A stretch of DNA of 64,000 nucleotides from Bacteroidales bacterium UBA5762 (GCA_002418865.1 DIEY01000100.1:1-64000), one strand, 5' to 3'. Shown: positions 54,436-63,812, counted from the first letter of the stretch. Notes: generated by a model from the letters alone, not told the origin. Program-made: numbers and translations.

Positions 54436-57108
54436 TCAATTTTTCTTCAGATATTCCTTTTCAAAAAACACTTTATACTGCGAAATGTCTCTGTCTTGAT
54501 AAAAGAGTTGATAATTTTTTGTCGAAATAGCATAGACTTCATAAAATTTACCCTTAAGCATCGAAAAAACATACTCGTTGTCTATAATCTGATGGTAATA
54601 ATCCAATGCTTTAGAAGCATTCTTAAAGACGCCTATACTAATAATTTGCAATGTATCATTCAAGAGAATGTCAGAAATGTAGAAATTTTCCAATCGGAAG
54701 GCACGTTCATTAAAATCTGCTATTCTGATTTTAAGGGCATTGATATCTGTTTGGGAAGGATTAGCCATGATGACCACAAAATGATCGCTTTGGGATTCCA
54801 TCACATAAGTTACTTTAGGAGTTTCGGAACCCGGGGATGTACTAATGGTGTCGCCAGGTATTTGAATTCTCGAACTCACTGAAGGATCTAATTTAGAAAG
54901 TTGATCGAGAATATCATGAGCCAAAGCCACCAACTCATGCTTGGGGTAATGTAAGATGAAACGTTGTAAATTGATAGCCAAAGAATCGGCCACATCAATT
55001 TTCCCTATAGAGATTGCCCTTAAAAATTCAAATTTCGGTAAAAGAGGATGATTGGGAAATCGATTGACTGCATCATCACAATTCATTACCACTAAATAAT
55101 ACTGGCCTGATTGATAGGCTCGATAAGTATTAGTATAAAACTCGTCTACACTTTTGTTTTTTCTTTCCATTTCTTGAACATAGGCAGGATCACCTAATAT
55201 TTTGGCATAATCGGTAGTGGGGAAGTTGCTTGTGAGAATGTTACGATAGTAATCGGCCTTTTCTTTATTGCCCAGCTTCTCATTGAGCACTACCAGCTGA
55301 TAACAGCTCAGCAAATAGTGCTTATTCATACTCGTATCGGGATAACGTTCTACTAGTTGCTCGAAGGTTTTTTCGGCATTAACCAAATCGAACAAGCCTT
55401 CGCGATATATAAAAGCGGCATTGAAAAGCGCTTCTATTATGTTTTGATTGCTTTGCTGAAGTTTTTCGGGGGTTAGAGGAAGGTTTTGCAAATATGTCTC
55501 ACGTTTTAACGGATCATTCGAGATTTTGGCTATAAGGCTGTCGGAAGTTATGGAATCTGACGAGGCTAAAGTTTGCTCTTCTTCCCAAACTGCTATTACT
55601 TGTTTATTGCTAAGTCGCCAGAGGTCTTCGAGTTTTCGGTTGCCCCATTTTCTCCTGAATTCGGTAAATCCCAAGCTAATAGCCGAAGGATTATAAAAAT
55701 ACCATGCGCCCGATGGATTCATTTGTTGTTCTATTCTATTTTGCCCTAGTGTAGCAAGATCGCTCTGCCTAAGCATTTCTTCCTCTTGCTTTTTCTTTTC
55801 TTCTTCAGCATATTGGGCAATGATTCCATCTATAACCTTCATGCGTTCGGCTTCGGGCATCAATGCCAAACGCTGAAGACTGTCTTCGGTCTGCACAATA
55901 ATGAGATTGTTGACCAACTCTGTAAGAACCTGCGACTTATTCTGAAGTGAATCGTAATGAGGATGCTCCTTGGGCAAAGCCTGCAAAGCCGTATCGTAAT
56001 AAGCTTGCGAAAGAAAGTAATCAGGTTTTTCAAAATATAAATTGGCTAAAATCAACGAAGACTGTACTCTTTGGAAATCATTGTCTTTGCTTGTGGCAAC
56101 AGAAAGCCGAAGATTTTCAATCGCTTGCGCCCTATTCCCTTTTTTTAAGTCAACTTCGGCCAGAGCATAGTAAACCTGATCTTGATAAGGCTTGTTTTTC
56201 TCTTCTTTTAACATATTGCGCAGCATCTTTTCGATATTGTCGGCCTCTCCTGAATTTACATCGTAACACCTGGCCAGATTGAGCTGAGCAGCAAATTGCA
56301 TATTGTAAGGCGGCGTCCGTTTTATAACCTCCTGAAACATTTGAGAAGCATTGGCCAGATCGTTATTTTGCAAGTATAACTGACCCAAGATGAAATGCAA
56401 ACGCGTTTTGTCGGATTTTTTCCTGCTTAAATTCGTAGCAACATGCAAAGTCTTGATAGCCTCATTGGTTTTATTTTGTTTCAAATAAAAATCGGCCAAT
56501 ACCTTGTTATAGAACAACATCATACTACGTGGCATAGTTTTCTTTGCCGAAAGCATACGAAATTTCTCCAATTCAGCCTCCGAGCGAGAATATTGCTCCA
56601 TTTGGTTATTGGTTAATCCTAACCAAATATAAACTTCGGGAATTAATGGGGAATCTTTATAACGAGAAAGGATAAATTCGAAAGTTCTTCTTGCCGATGC
56701 ATAATCCTGCTTGTAAAAATATGCTTTGCCTATCATCATGTAACTGTCGTCAATCCAACGGTTATACTCTTTTTTATTAAAATACATGCTGTTGTTTTGT
56801 ATCACCTTCGATGCTTTTTCGATAGCCCTGTCGGCTTTGGCATTGATGGCAGCTATTTCTTTTTTCGATCCCAATTTGAATACCGGAAGAACTTCTGTAT
56901 AATTATCATTGGCATTCTTTTCCAAATCCTTGACAGCATCTTTCAAACTTTCATTGCCATTCCACCATGTATTGTAATGGGCCGTCAGATTATGATAAAC
57001 CCTCCGGCTGAATGTGTTTTTCTTGTTTGAACAGGCCGTGGGTAAAATTATGGCAACAATCCATAAAACAACGACTATGCTTTGAGGTATAAAATTTCTA
57101 CTTTTCAA
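54436..57108 (-). CDS. porW: PorW/SprE-type TPR lipoprotein of type IX secretion
   Basis: Large periplasm-facing lipoprotein needed for T9SS function and, in gliders, motility. I choose the TTG at 57108, giving 890 residues and a clean lipobox (LPTAC, Cys26). The earlier TTG at 57162 lies inside a -7 box. After KNTFSRRVYHNLTAHYNTWWNG, the family's recognisable N-terminus, come many TPR helices (e.g. DSYMMIGKAYFYKQDYASARRTFEFIL and PLIPEVYIWLGLTNNQMEQYSRSE) to about 700. The C-terminal region is beta-rich with an NLEKIST-like SPOR-like pattern near 750-870. Upstream gene of the bactofilin-atpZ run. Confidence 0.88.
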   Translation of the reverse strand: MKSRNFIPQSIVVVLWIVAIILPTACSNKKNTFSRRVYHNLTAHYNTWWNGNESLKDAVKDLEKNANDNYTEVLPVFKLGSKKEIAAINAKADRAIEKASKVIQNNSMYFNKKEYNRWIDDSYMMIGKAYFYKQDYASARRTFEFILSRYKDSPLIPEVYIWLGLTNNQMEQYSRSEAELEKFRMLSAKKTMPRSMMLFYNKVLADFYLKQNKTNEAIKTLHVATNLSRKKSDKTRLHFILGQLYLQNNDLANASQMFQEVIKRTPPYNMQFAAQLNLARCYDVNSGEADNIEKMLRNMLKEEKNKPYQDQVYYALAEVDLKKGNRAQAIENLRLSVATSKDNDFQRVQSSLILANLYFEKPDYFLSQAYYDTALQALPKEHPHYDSLQNKSQVLTELVNNLIIVQTEDSLQRLALMPEAERMKVIDGIIAQYAEEEKKKQEEEMLRQSDLATLGQNRIEQQMNPSGAWYFYNPSAISLGFTEFRRKWGNRKLEDLWRLSNKQVIAVWEEEQTLASSDSITSDSLIAKISNDPLKRETYLQNLPLTPEKLQQSNQNIIEALFNAAFIYREGLFDLVNAEKTFEQLVERYPDTSMNKHYLLSCYQLVVLNEKLGNKEKADYYRNILTSNFPTTDYAKILGDPAYVQEMERKNKSVDEFYTNTYRAYQSGQYYLVVMNCDDAVNRFPNHPLLPKFEFLRAISIGKIDVADSLAINLQRFILHYPKHELVALAHDILDQLSKLDPSVSSRIQIPGDTISTSPGSETPKVTYVMESQSDHFVVIMANPSQTDINALKIRIADFNERAFRLENFYISDILLNDTLQIISIGVFKNASKALDYYHQIIDNEYVFSMLKGKFYEVYAISTKNYQLFYQDRDISQYKVFFEKEYLKKN

Positions 57109-57159
57109 AATTATCGGATTTCCCCTGATATTAAGGTTTATTGAATAACTTAAAACTTG

Positions 57160-57167
57160 CAAAAATA
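57160..57167 (-). promoter_or_regulatory. -7 box (TATTTTTG) of porW
   Basis: Exact TAnnTTTG on the minus strand, 51 bp before the chosen TTG start at 57108. It overlaps the alternative TTG at 57162, which is why that start is disfavoured. Confidence 0.5.
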
Positions 57168-57349
57168 TTTCATTTCTGTTTTATGGCGAAACTCCTCTCT
57201 TTTAGCCAAGAACATAGCCTGACTATCAATGGCCTAATTCATATTATCTTTCAAGATGATTGCCCTTTCTGGCAATTGGACAACAATCTATTTTAACCCA
57301 TAAATCAATGGACAATCTATCATAATTTATATGATAAGGCGTTTATCAT

Positions 57350-57357
57350 TAAATTTG
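57350..57357 (+). promoter_or_regulatory. -7 box (TAAATTTG), candidate promoter of the M23-dxr-rseP run
   Basis: Exact TAnnTTTG, 121 bp before the M23 gene ATG; a long leader would follow. AT-rich context lowers confidence. Confidence 0.3.
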
Positions 57358-57478
57358 CCGTGTCTAAAATTATTTTGTACTTCATACAATTATTTAATTA
57401 AAAAAGACTATTTTGTTAGATGTTGACGATCTGCTGACATTAGAGTTAGACAAAAAATTCCCTAGAGCATATTAAACC

Positions 57479-58360
57479 ATGCACATCAATGTTAAAAACA
57501 CTAAGAATGTTCTTTTTCGGAATATAAAATCGAAGTATAGGCTGGTTATTCAGGATGCCGAAACTTTCGAGGAAAAATTCAGTCTAAAACTATCACGTCT
57601 CAATGTTTTTATCACCTTGGGTATTCTTATTATTGGACTTATCATATTAACAACTTACCTTATAGCCTTCACCTCACTGAAGGAATATATTCCTGGATAC
57701 AGTGATCCGGGATTAAGCCGAAAGGTTTATGAACTCACATTACGCGCCGATTCGCTCGAACTTTTACTCAATCAGAGAGCCGCTTATTTAGAAAACATTC
57801 AAAAAGTGCTTATGGGTAATATTCCTATATTTGTTTCTAGTGATACTGCCATTCAAAAACGCGACTATTCCAAAATAAATGATAATAGAATAGTGGAAGA
57901 TTCGATGTTACGTCAAGAAGTTGAGAATCAGGATAAGTATGAATTAAAGACAACTTATTCAACTTCCAGTATAAAAAGTTCCTCCATTTCGTCGTTTAAT
58001 TTTTTCAGACCTGTAAATGGTTATTTAACTTCACACTTCGATCCGTCGCATGGCCATTATGGTGTTGATATTGCCACAGCAGAAGGTGAAACCGTAAAAG
58101 CCGTGTTTGATGGAACCGTCATTCAGGCAGGATGGAACATAGAAACAGGTTACAGCATTACTATTCAGCATATATCCAATTTGGTTTCCATCTATATGCA
58201 CAATTCCTCATTGTTGCGAAAGCAGGGTGATATTATCAGAGCGGGAGATCCTATTGCAATTGCAGGTTCGACAGGTAAACTGAGCACTGGAACCCATTTG
58301 CATTTTGAGCTATGGTATAATGGTACAGCAGTTGATCCTTTAAATTATATAACTTTTTAA
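57479..58360 (+). CDS. M23-family peptidoglycan endopeptidase, membrane-anchored
   Basis: Cuts peptidoglycan cross-bridges or activates hydrolases. The 293-residue protein has a cytoplasmic N-terminus (40 residues), one transmembrane helix (about 43-66), a short coiled-coil segment (about 85-110) and a low-complexity Ser-rich linker. The C-terminal LytM domain has His193 and Asp197 (HYGVD) and His273-x-His275 (GTHLHFELW), with His241 in MHNSS; all zinc and catalytic residues are present, so it is predicted active. It overlaps dxr by one base (TAATG), suggesting a single transcript. Confidence 0.93.
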   Translation: MHINVKNTKNVLFRNIKSKYRLVIQDAETFEEKFSLKLSRLNVFITLGILIIGLIILTTYLIAFTSLKEYIPGYSDPGLSRKVYELTLRADSLELLLNQRAAYLENIQKVLMGNIPIFVSSDTAIQKRDYSKINDNRIVEDSMLRQEVENQDKYELKTTYSTSSIKSSSISSFNFFRPVNGYLTSHFDPSHGHYGVDIATAEGETVKAVFDGTVIQAGWNIETGYSITIQHISNLVSIYMHNSSLLRKQGDIIRAGDPIAIAGSTGKLSTGTHLHFELWYNGTAVDPLNYITF

Positions 58361-59511
58361 TGAATCCCAAGCACTTAGCCATACTTGGTTCAACCGGAAG
58401 CATTGGACGCCAATGCCTCGCTGTAGTTCGGGAGCACCCCGAAAATTTCGTGGTAGACATACTAGGTGCTCGAAGTTTCTCAGAAAATCTGGTTTCGCAA
58501 GTGAAAGAATTCAAACCCAAAGTAGTCGCAATTTCACAAGCGGCCGATTATGAAGCACTTCGATCTCATTTCAACCGAGATCACATTGAAGTAGTTGCCA
58601 AAGAAAATGCATTGGCTGAGGTAGTTTCATTACAAGAAATTGACATGGTTGTTTCAGCTATAGTAGGATTTGCAGGCCTAAATTCGGCAGTAGCTGCTAT
58701 AGAAGCAAAAAAACACCTTGCTTTAGCCAATAAAGAAACCCTTGTTGTGGCGGGCGAATGGGTAATGAACCGCATCAAATCACTTCAAGTAGATCTGCTT
58801 CCTATAGATTCGGAACATTCTGCCATTTTTCAGTGTCTGGAGGGTGAAAAATTAAACGAGGTTGAAAAAATTATACTTACAGGTTCAGGTGGGCCCTTCA
58901 GAGGAATGAGCAAAGAAACTCTGCAAAATGTTAAAGTCGAAGATGCTTTAAGGCATCCTACATGGAATATGGGCCCAAAAATCTCAATCGATTCGGCTAC
59001 CTTAATGAATAAAGGGCTCGAAGTCATTGAAGCTAAATGGTTGTTCAATTTAAATCTCCATCAAATCGAAGTAGTTATTCATCCCCAAAGTGTGATTCAC
59101 TCGATGGTGCAGTTTGTTGATGGTTCTATAAAAGCCCAGATGGGGGTGCCCGATATGCGTTTACCTATCCAATATGCTCTTTCCTATCCCGAAAGATTGC
59201 CTTCTTCTTTTCCTCGTTTCGATTTTTTTAATAATTCCTCTCTTACTTTCGAGATGCCTAATACCCAAGTCTTCAGGAATCTTTCACTCGCTTATGAGGC
59301 ATTGTATAAAGGTGGAAATATGCCATGTATATTGAATGCAGCCAATGAAATAGCCGTAGAAGCTTTCCTTCATCACCGTATCCCTTTCCTTCAAATACCC
59401 ATCATTATCGAACACTGCATGAATAAGGTGGATTTTATTTCATCACCCGACCTTTCTCAACTTTTTGAAACAGACAAAATAACTCGAGAAACCGCTCTAG
59501 ACTTTCTATAA
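58360..59511 (+). CDS. dxr: 1-deoxy-D-xylulose-5-phosphate reductoisomerase
   Basis: Second step of the non-mevalonate isoprenoid pathway, making MEP with NADPH. The 383-residue protein has the nucleotide-binding LGSTGSIGRQ (N-terminal), ANKETLVVAG, the substrate and metal site LPIDSEHSAIFQ, GSGGPFRGM and HPTWNMGPKISIDSATLMNKGLE. It begins at the last base of the M23 stop codon. Isoprenoids supply undecaprenyl carrier, so the coupling to a peptidoglycan enzyme may be meaningful. Followed by rseP after 64 bp. Confidence 0.97.
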   Translation: MNPKHLAILGSTGSIGRQCLAVVREHPENFVVDILGARSFSENLVSQVKEFKPKVVAISQAADYEALRSHFNRDHIEVVAKENALAEVVSLQEIDMVVSAIVGFAGLNSAVAAIEAKKHLALANKETLVVAGEWVMNRIKSLQVDLLPIDSEHSAIFQCLEGEKLNEVEKIILTGSGGPFRGMSKETLQNVKVEDALRHPTWNMGPKISIDSATLMNKGLEVIEAKWLFNLNLHQIEVVIHPQSVIHSMVQFVDGSIKAQMGVPDMRLPIQYALSYPERLPSSFPRFDFFNNSSLTFEMPNTQVFRNLSLAYEALYKGGNMPCILNAANEIAVEAFLHHRIPFLQIPIIIEHCMNKVDFISSPDLSQLFETDKITRETALDFL

Positions 59512-59575
59512 ACCATCACGGCCTAATGTTTGTTAATCCAATGATAGAAATTAAAAATAAACATCTACTAATTTT

Positions 59576-60889
59576 ATGAATATACTTATTATGGTAGGCC
59601 AGCTCATCTTAGGCCTAAGTATTTTAGTAATCCTTCATGAGCTGGGTCATTTTCTTGCCGCTCGTGCTTTCAAAATCAGAGTAGAAAAATTCTATTTATT
59701 TTTCGATGCTGGCAATTTCAAACTTTTTAGTTTTAAAAAAGGAGAAACCGAGTATGGCATTGGTTGGCTCCCATTGGGAGGTTATGTAAAAATTGCTGGT
59801 ATGATTGATGAATCAATGGATAAGGAACAATTGAAATTACCTCCTCAGCCCTGGGAATTTCGTTCCAGACCAGCCTGGCAACGTCTCATAGTAATGGTAG
59901 CAGGCGTTTTTGTCAATCTTATTTTAGGAATACTTATCTTCGGGTTCACCCTTCTACAATACGAAAAGTCGTATCTACCACTAAGTGAGGTCAATAAAGA
60001 CGGCATTTATGCCTCATCTAAAGGAAAAGAAATAGGTTTTGAGACGGGTGATAAAATCATCAGCATCAATGGAAAACCGATAGAACGCTTTAAAGATGCT
60101 CAGTCGGTGGATGTGCTCTTTGGAAGCACTTTCGAAGTAGAACGAAACGGTAAAATTGTCAGTGTAGAAATTCCAGAGGATTTTTACCGTAGTGAAGGCA
60201 GCAGCCGAGGAGTAAGATTTATCGAACCTCTGAATTTTCCTTTTCGAATCGATAGCGTTTTCCCCGGATTACCAGCTGCAAATGCAGGTTTGGCCAAATC
60301 GGACAAAATGCTAAAAATAGACTCTATAGAAATTAAATCCTACGGACAGTTCAAAGAGTTGATCAGTACTTCTGCAGGTCGTGAGCTCACTATTCAAGTC
60401 TTAAGAGGAAACGACACCCTTCAAAAGCAACTTACAGTCGATTCATCGGGCATTATTGGTATTTTAGCTTCTATACCTTATACACAAACTCCTTATGATT
60501 TCGGTAAAGCACTTTCATACGGATATAAAGATGCCATGGATATGCTCTCGGCCAATATCAAAGGTCTTGGAAAAATCATTAGCGGTGAAGAAAAAGCCAG
60601 TGAAAGCTTACAAGGACCTATTGGAATAGCCCAAATCTATGGCTCTCAATGGATTTGGGCAAAATTCTGGTACATTACAGGACTGTTATCCCTTATCCTT
60701 GCTTTTATGAATATTCTTCCTATCCCTGCTCTTGATGGCGGACATGTACTTTTCTTGCTCATAGAAATAGTAACACGTCGCAAACCCAGCGATAAAGTCC
60801 TCGAATATGCTCAGATGGCAGGTATGATCATCCTTTTAGGGATTATGGTATTTGCTATAGGCAACGACATTATGAGAATATTTAGATAA
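59576..60889 (+). CDS. rseP: Site-2 intramembrane zinc protease, RseP type
   Basis: Cleaves transmembrane anti-sigma factors or signal-peptide remnants within the inner membrane. The 437-residue protein has four helices. The metal site is HELGH (21-25) in the first helix and NILPIPALDGGH near 382-393. Two PDZ domains lie between them (about 125-215 and 220-310). The dxr-rseP order is a common Bacteroidota and proteobacterial arrangement. It may release ECF sigma factors of glycan-locus type, but the target is not in this window. Confidence 0.95.
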   Translation: MNILIMVGQLILGLSILVILHELGHFLAARAFKIRVEKFYLFFDAGNFKLFSFKKGETEYGIGWLPLGGYVKIAGMIDESMDKEQLKLPPQPWEFRSRPAWQRLIVMVAGVFVNLILGILIFGFTLLQYEKSYLPLSEVNKDGIYASSKGKEIGFETGDKIISINGKPIERFKDAQSVDVLFGSTFEVERNGKIVSVEIPEDFYRSEGSSRGVRFIEPLNFPFRIDSVFPGLPAANAGLAKSDKMLKIDSIEIKSYGQFKELISTSAGRELTIQVLRGNDTLQKQLTVDSSGIIGILASIPYTQTPYDFGKALSYGYKDAMDMLSANIKGLGKIISGEEKASESLQGPIGIAQIYGSQWIWAKFWYITGLLSLILAFMNILPIPALDGGHVLFLLIEIVTRRKPSDKVLEYAQMAGMIILLGIMVFAIGNDIMRIFR

Positions 60890-60961
60890 TACCTAGTTCA
60901 TTGGTTGGCATTTCTGAAGGTTAGACTGCAAAATTTCTAAATACTACAATAGACAAAACAG

Positions 60962-61777
60962 ATGAATTCATATTCAAATTTCGAAGAAAAAAACAAAGAA
61001 GAACTCGAAAAGATAAAAACCATAGCTGGCGAGAAAGAAAAAGATAAAAACCTTTTAAAACAACTTTATTCTTTTATCGATCTGACTTCTCTAAGTGGAA
61101 AGGACAATTCACAAAGCATAGAATCCTTATGCAATATGGCACTTCAAATACCTCATAAAGTAGCCGCTGTTTGTGTTTATCCCGTATTTACCCGACAAGT
61201 TAAATCCTTACTCAGAAATTCAGGTATTCGGACAGCTGCCGTAGCAGGTGCCTTTCCTTCAGCACAAAGCCCTTTTACTATTCGAATGGCCGAAGTGGAA
61301 TGGACTCTTAAAGAAGGCGCCGACGAAATAGACATTGTAATCAATCGTGGCAAATTTTTAGAAGGGAGAACTACGGAAGTATTTGATGAGATAAAAACTA
61401 TAGTCGACTTATCAAAAGATGTCCCCGTAAAAGTTATCCTCGAGACGGGGGAACTCGAAAGCACGGAAAACATAAGAAAAGCCAGCCAACTGGCTATGGA
61501 AGCAGGAGCGTCTTTTTTAAAAACAAGCTCAGGAAAAATTACTCCTGCAGCAACACCCGAAGTGGCCTTTGTAATGTGCAATAGTATTCTCGAATTTTAT
61601 CAATCTACAGGTAAAAAAATTGGCTTTAAAGCCGCAGGGGGAATTCATACTGCCAGTCAGGCAGTTTTATATTATACCATCATAGAACAGATTCTTGGTT
61701 CTGAATGGTTAAGCCCTCAATTATTCAGAATTGGCGCAAGCCAGCTTGTCCAAACACTTCTGCAATCCAACGTATAG
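60962..61777 (+). CDS. deoC: Deoxyribose-phosphate aldolase
   Basis: Splits 2-deoxyribose-5-phosphate to acetaldehyde and glyceraldehyde-3-phosphate in nucleoside salvage. The 271-residue protein has the Schiff-base Lys187 (FLKTSSGK), the second Lys223 (GFKAAGGI) and Asp124 (DEIDIVIN), all in place. The first 35 residues (Lys- and Glu-rich) are an extension beyond the usual 220-residue core. No other deo genes follow; a small membrane-protein gene begins 8 bp on. Confidence 0.95.
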   Translation: MNSYSNFEEKNKEELEKIKTIAGEKEKDKNLLKQLYSFIDLTSLSGKDNSQSIESLCNMALQIPHKVAAVCVYPVFTRQVKSLLRNSGIRTAAVAGAFPSAQSPFTIRMAEVEWTLKEGADEIDIVINRGKFLEGRTTEVFDEIKTIVDLSKDVPVKVILETGELESTENIRKASQLAMEAGASFLKTSSGKITPAATPEVAFVMCNSILEFYQSTGKKIGFKAAGGIHTASQAVLYYTIIEQILGSEWLSPQLFRIGASQLVQTLLQSNV

Positions 61778-61785
61778 AAACACTT

Positions 61786-62328
61786 ATGGAAAGGGAGAGA
61801 AATTCGGCAGCAAGTACTCTAAATCATTCAACTTCTTCAATCTTTCCAATCCTATTGGTTGATTTTGTTGCCATAGCCTTTGTTTATTTCATGCCCCATT
61901 TGGTCAAAATAACAGGCATTCCTCTCTACCTAATCGATCCTATGCGTCTGTGGGTTCTTACGGCTCTTATTTTTACTAATAAACTCAATACTCTCGTTTT
62001 AGTATTAGTCTTGCCACTTCTTTCACATTTGGTCGGTGGACATCCACACATTGTAAAATCCATACTCTTATCAATCGAATTGCTACTCAATGTTTCATTT
62101 CTGTATTATCTTGAAAAACATTGGACGGTGTTTTGGAGTGCATTTGTAAGCATCATCATTAGCAAATCCATTTACTATATCTTAAAATTTATGAGTCTGA
62201 ATTTTGGATGGATACAAGGAGACCTCCTTTCCACTCCTTTGTGGATTCAAGCTGTCATGACCATTGTAATGAGTTTTTATGTTACTTCGTTTTATCGATT
62301 TTATCCGAAAAAAATAAAAAATAAATAA
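61786..62328 (+). CDS. Five-helix membrane protein of unknown family
   Basis: From ATG 61786 (an earlier in-frame start would lie inside deoC) the protein has 180 residues. Hydrophobic helices are at about 23-40, 53-80, 88-107, 112-133 and 145-166, with few charged residues in the membrane and a basic C-terminus (YPKKIKNK). It contains VGGHPHIVKSILLSIELLLN. The topology is reminiscent of ECF-transporter S components or MreD-like proteins, but no signature supports either. It stands 8 bp after deoC and 2 bp before a small lipoprotein gene, so it is in a three-gene run. Function unknown. Confidence 0.65.
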   Translation: MERERNSAASTLNHSTSSIFPILLVDFVAIAFVYFMPHLVKITGIPLYLIDPMRLWVLTALIFTNKLNTLVLVLVLPLLSHLVGGHPHIVKSILLSIELLLNVSFLYYLEKHWTVFWSAFVSIIISKSIYYILKFMSLNFGWIQGDLLSTPLWIQAVMTIVMSFYVTSFYRFYPKKIKNK

Positions 62329-62330
62329 CC

Positions 62331-62774
62331 ATGAAAAGCATCTTTGTGCGAAGACATTTCCTCAATCAAAAGATGGAATTTCTTTGGCTTATAACCTTTA
62401 GTCTGACATTAGGTTTTCAGGCCTGCGAGGATATCGAAACCCTACCCAATGGAGAAGACGTGCGCACTCCTTGGTTAGGTGAATGGTTATGCACAGAATC
62501 TCCATATAAGGCAAGCGAAAATGCGTATATTGTAAACATCACAATCGATCCCGACAATTCGGCACAAGTAAAGTTGTATAATTATTTCCAGTTAGGAGAA
62601 GACGTTGCTCCGTATGCTGTGGTCACCTCATCCACTATCACTGTTCCTCAGCAGCAAGTTTCAGGAGGAAGCTGGACAGTTTCGGGTTTTGGAAAAATGT
62701 CAAAGGATGAGATAGTGTGGAGTAGTTATAGAGCCAATGAGTTAAGTTTCAAGGCTACCTTTCGTCGGCCTTAG
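62331..62774 (+). CDS. Small putative lipoprotein, lipocalin-like
   Basis: A 147-residue product if translated from ATG 62331; ATG 62373 gives a shorter signal peptide with a lipobox-like GFQAC (Cys32 in the long form). After EDIETLPNGED comes a beta-rich domain beginning with PWLGEWLCTES, a G-x-W pattern seen at the start of lipocalin-type barrels, and continuing with alternating strands (YIVNITIDPDNSAQVKLYNY, SSTITVPQQQVSGGSWTVSGFGKM) to the end. Short for a true lipocalin. Function unknown. Its last codons overlap the DUF4296 stop on the other strand. Confidence 0.6.
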   Translation: MKSIFVRRHFLNQKMEFLWLITFSLTLGFQACEDIETLPNGEDVRTPWLGEWLCTESPYKASENAYIVNITIDPDNSAQVKLYNYFQLGEDVAPYAVVTSSTITVPQQQVSGGSWTVSGFGKMSKDEIVWSSYRANELSFKATFRRP

Positions 62775-63136
62775 TTATGTTTTATAGCGGTTTTATTTTG
62801 TTCCTTCATTAGCTCAAGTTGCTGAATTACCTGATCATAGATTTTGTCAAGTTCCTCTGCATGAGCTGCATACCATTTCATACTCGTATCAAACTGAGCT
62901 CGAGTAATCTGATGTTTTTTAAAGAGTGAATCCTGTAAATGTGTGGCAAGCTGTTTAATATCCTTACTTTCGCTTTTTTGAATCGCAATATAAGCATCAG
63001 CCAACTGCAAATCCGTCAGTATTTGGGTCATCTTTGAGGGTTCGATGAGATTAGCCGGTTTTTCCTCCTTAGGCCGAATACAAGCACTTAATCCTATGAA
63101 GGTTATCAGCAAAAAAAACCACTTATAAATTTGCAT
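62771..63136 (-). CDS. DUF4296-type lipoprotein
   Basis: A 121-residue lipoprotein (lipobox LSAC, Cys19). The helical mature part begins EKPANLIEPSKMTQILTDLQLADAYI, typical of DUF4296 proteins of Bacteroidota, and has the TRAQFDTSMKWYAAHAEELDKIYDQVI helix. It is 7 bp after the OmpH-like gene, so it is co-transcribed with it. Family members are predicted envelope helper proteins without known function. Confidence 0.8.
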   Translation of the reverse strand: MQIYKWFFLLITFIGLSACIRPKEEKPANLIEPSKMTQILTDLQLADAYIAIQKSESKDIKQLATHLQDSLFKKHQITRAQFDTSMKWYAAHAEELDKIYDQVIQQLELMKEQNKTAIKHN

Positions 63137-63143
63137 GTAATGT

Positions 63144-63773
63144 TTATTTCTTACCCGAAGGTGGGGTAGTTTTGCTTTTCATGGTCTGATATTCCTTGTT
63201 TAATTCTTTAATGACTTCCGGGGTAATATCGAAAGTATCGTTAGTATAAAAAATATTTCCATTTTTATTATAACCAAGGATATAATCGTAGCCAAGATTT
63301 TTATTATAGCGTTTTAACAGATTGGAAACGGAGTCGAAAAGAATGAAGTTGATTTGAGCCTCCTCACTGGCCAACTCCATATCGTAGCGATCTTTAAGGT
63401 CGAGGATACTTTGCTGTTTTTGCATGAGTTCCTGATAAATTTCCTGAGCACTTTTTTCGGATAATGCATTGTTACGAACACTTTCTTGAAAATAAGCAGC
63501 TTCGTTTTCGAATTCGGCTTGTCTTCTTTGAAGGTCTTCACCATACTTTCGCGATTTCTGAGCCAGTTCATCGGCTCTTTCCTTAACGAAATCATAATGA
63601 TGTAGGATAGAATCGGTGCGAAAAAAAGCGATGCGATGCGCTTCGGATTCGAAAGCCTTTGGAACGCCTTTCTTACCATTGGAAGGCTCCATAAAATAAA
63701 GAACAAAAAGAATGACAACACCTACAAGTGAAATAACACTGAGGATAAGGCTTAGATTGGATTTATTTTTCAT
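63144..63773 (-). CDS. OmpH/Skp-like periplasmic chaperone, membrane-anchored
   Basis: A 209-residue protein with an N-terminal transmembrane helix (about 8-29, LSLILSVISLVGVVILFVLYF) that is not an evident cleavable signal, then an OmpH domain: AFFRTDSILHHYDFVKERADEL, a long charged coiled coil (about 75-145) and the beta strand pair YILGYNKNGNIFYTNDTFDIT. The C-terminal tail is basic (KSKTTPPSGKK). The OmpH fold guides outer-membrane proteins through the periplasm; a membrane-tethered variant is plausible here. Upstream gene of a two-gene unit with DUF4296. Confidence 0.85.
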   Translation of the reverse strand: MKNKSNLSLILSVISLVGVVILFVLYFMEPSNGKKGVPKAFESEAHRIAFFRTDSILHHYDFVKERADELAQKSRKYGEDLQRRQAEFENEAAYFQESVRNNALSEKSAQEIYQELMQKQQSILDLKDRYDMELASEEAQINFILFDSVSNLLKRYNKNLGYDYILGYNKNGNIFYTNDTFDITPEVIKELNKEYQTMKSKTTPPSGKK

Positions 63774-63804
63774 GATGAAAGGAAAAAATTAAGGTTTTGA
63801 AGAG

Positions 63805-63812
63805 CAAATGTA
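63805..63812 (-). promoter_or_regulatory. -7 box (TACATTTG) of the OmpH-like gene
   Basis: Exact TAnnTTTG on the minus strand, 31 bp before the ATG at 63773. Confidence 0.5.

Larger units (their letters stand above)
57109..57478. other. Divergent intergenic region between porW and the M23 peptidase gene
   Basis: 370 bp, AT-rich. It contains a minus-strand -7 box for porW and one plus-strand TAAATTTG box well upstream of the M23 gene. No gene or repeat seen. Confidence 0.6.
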
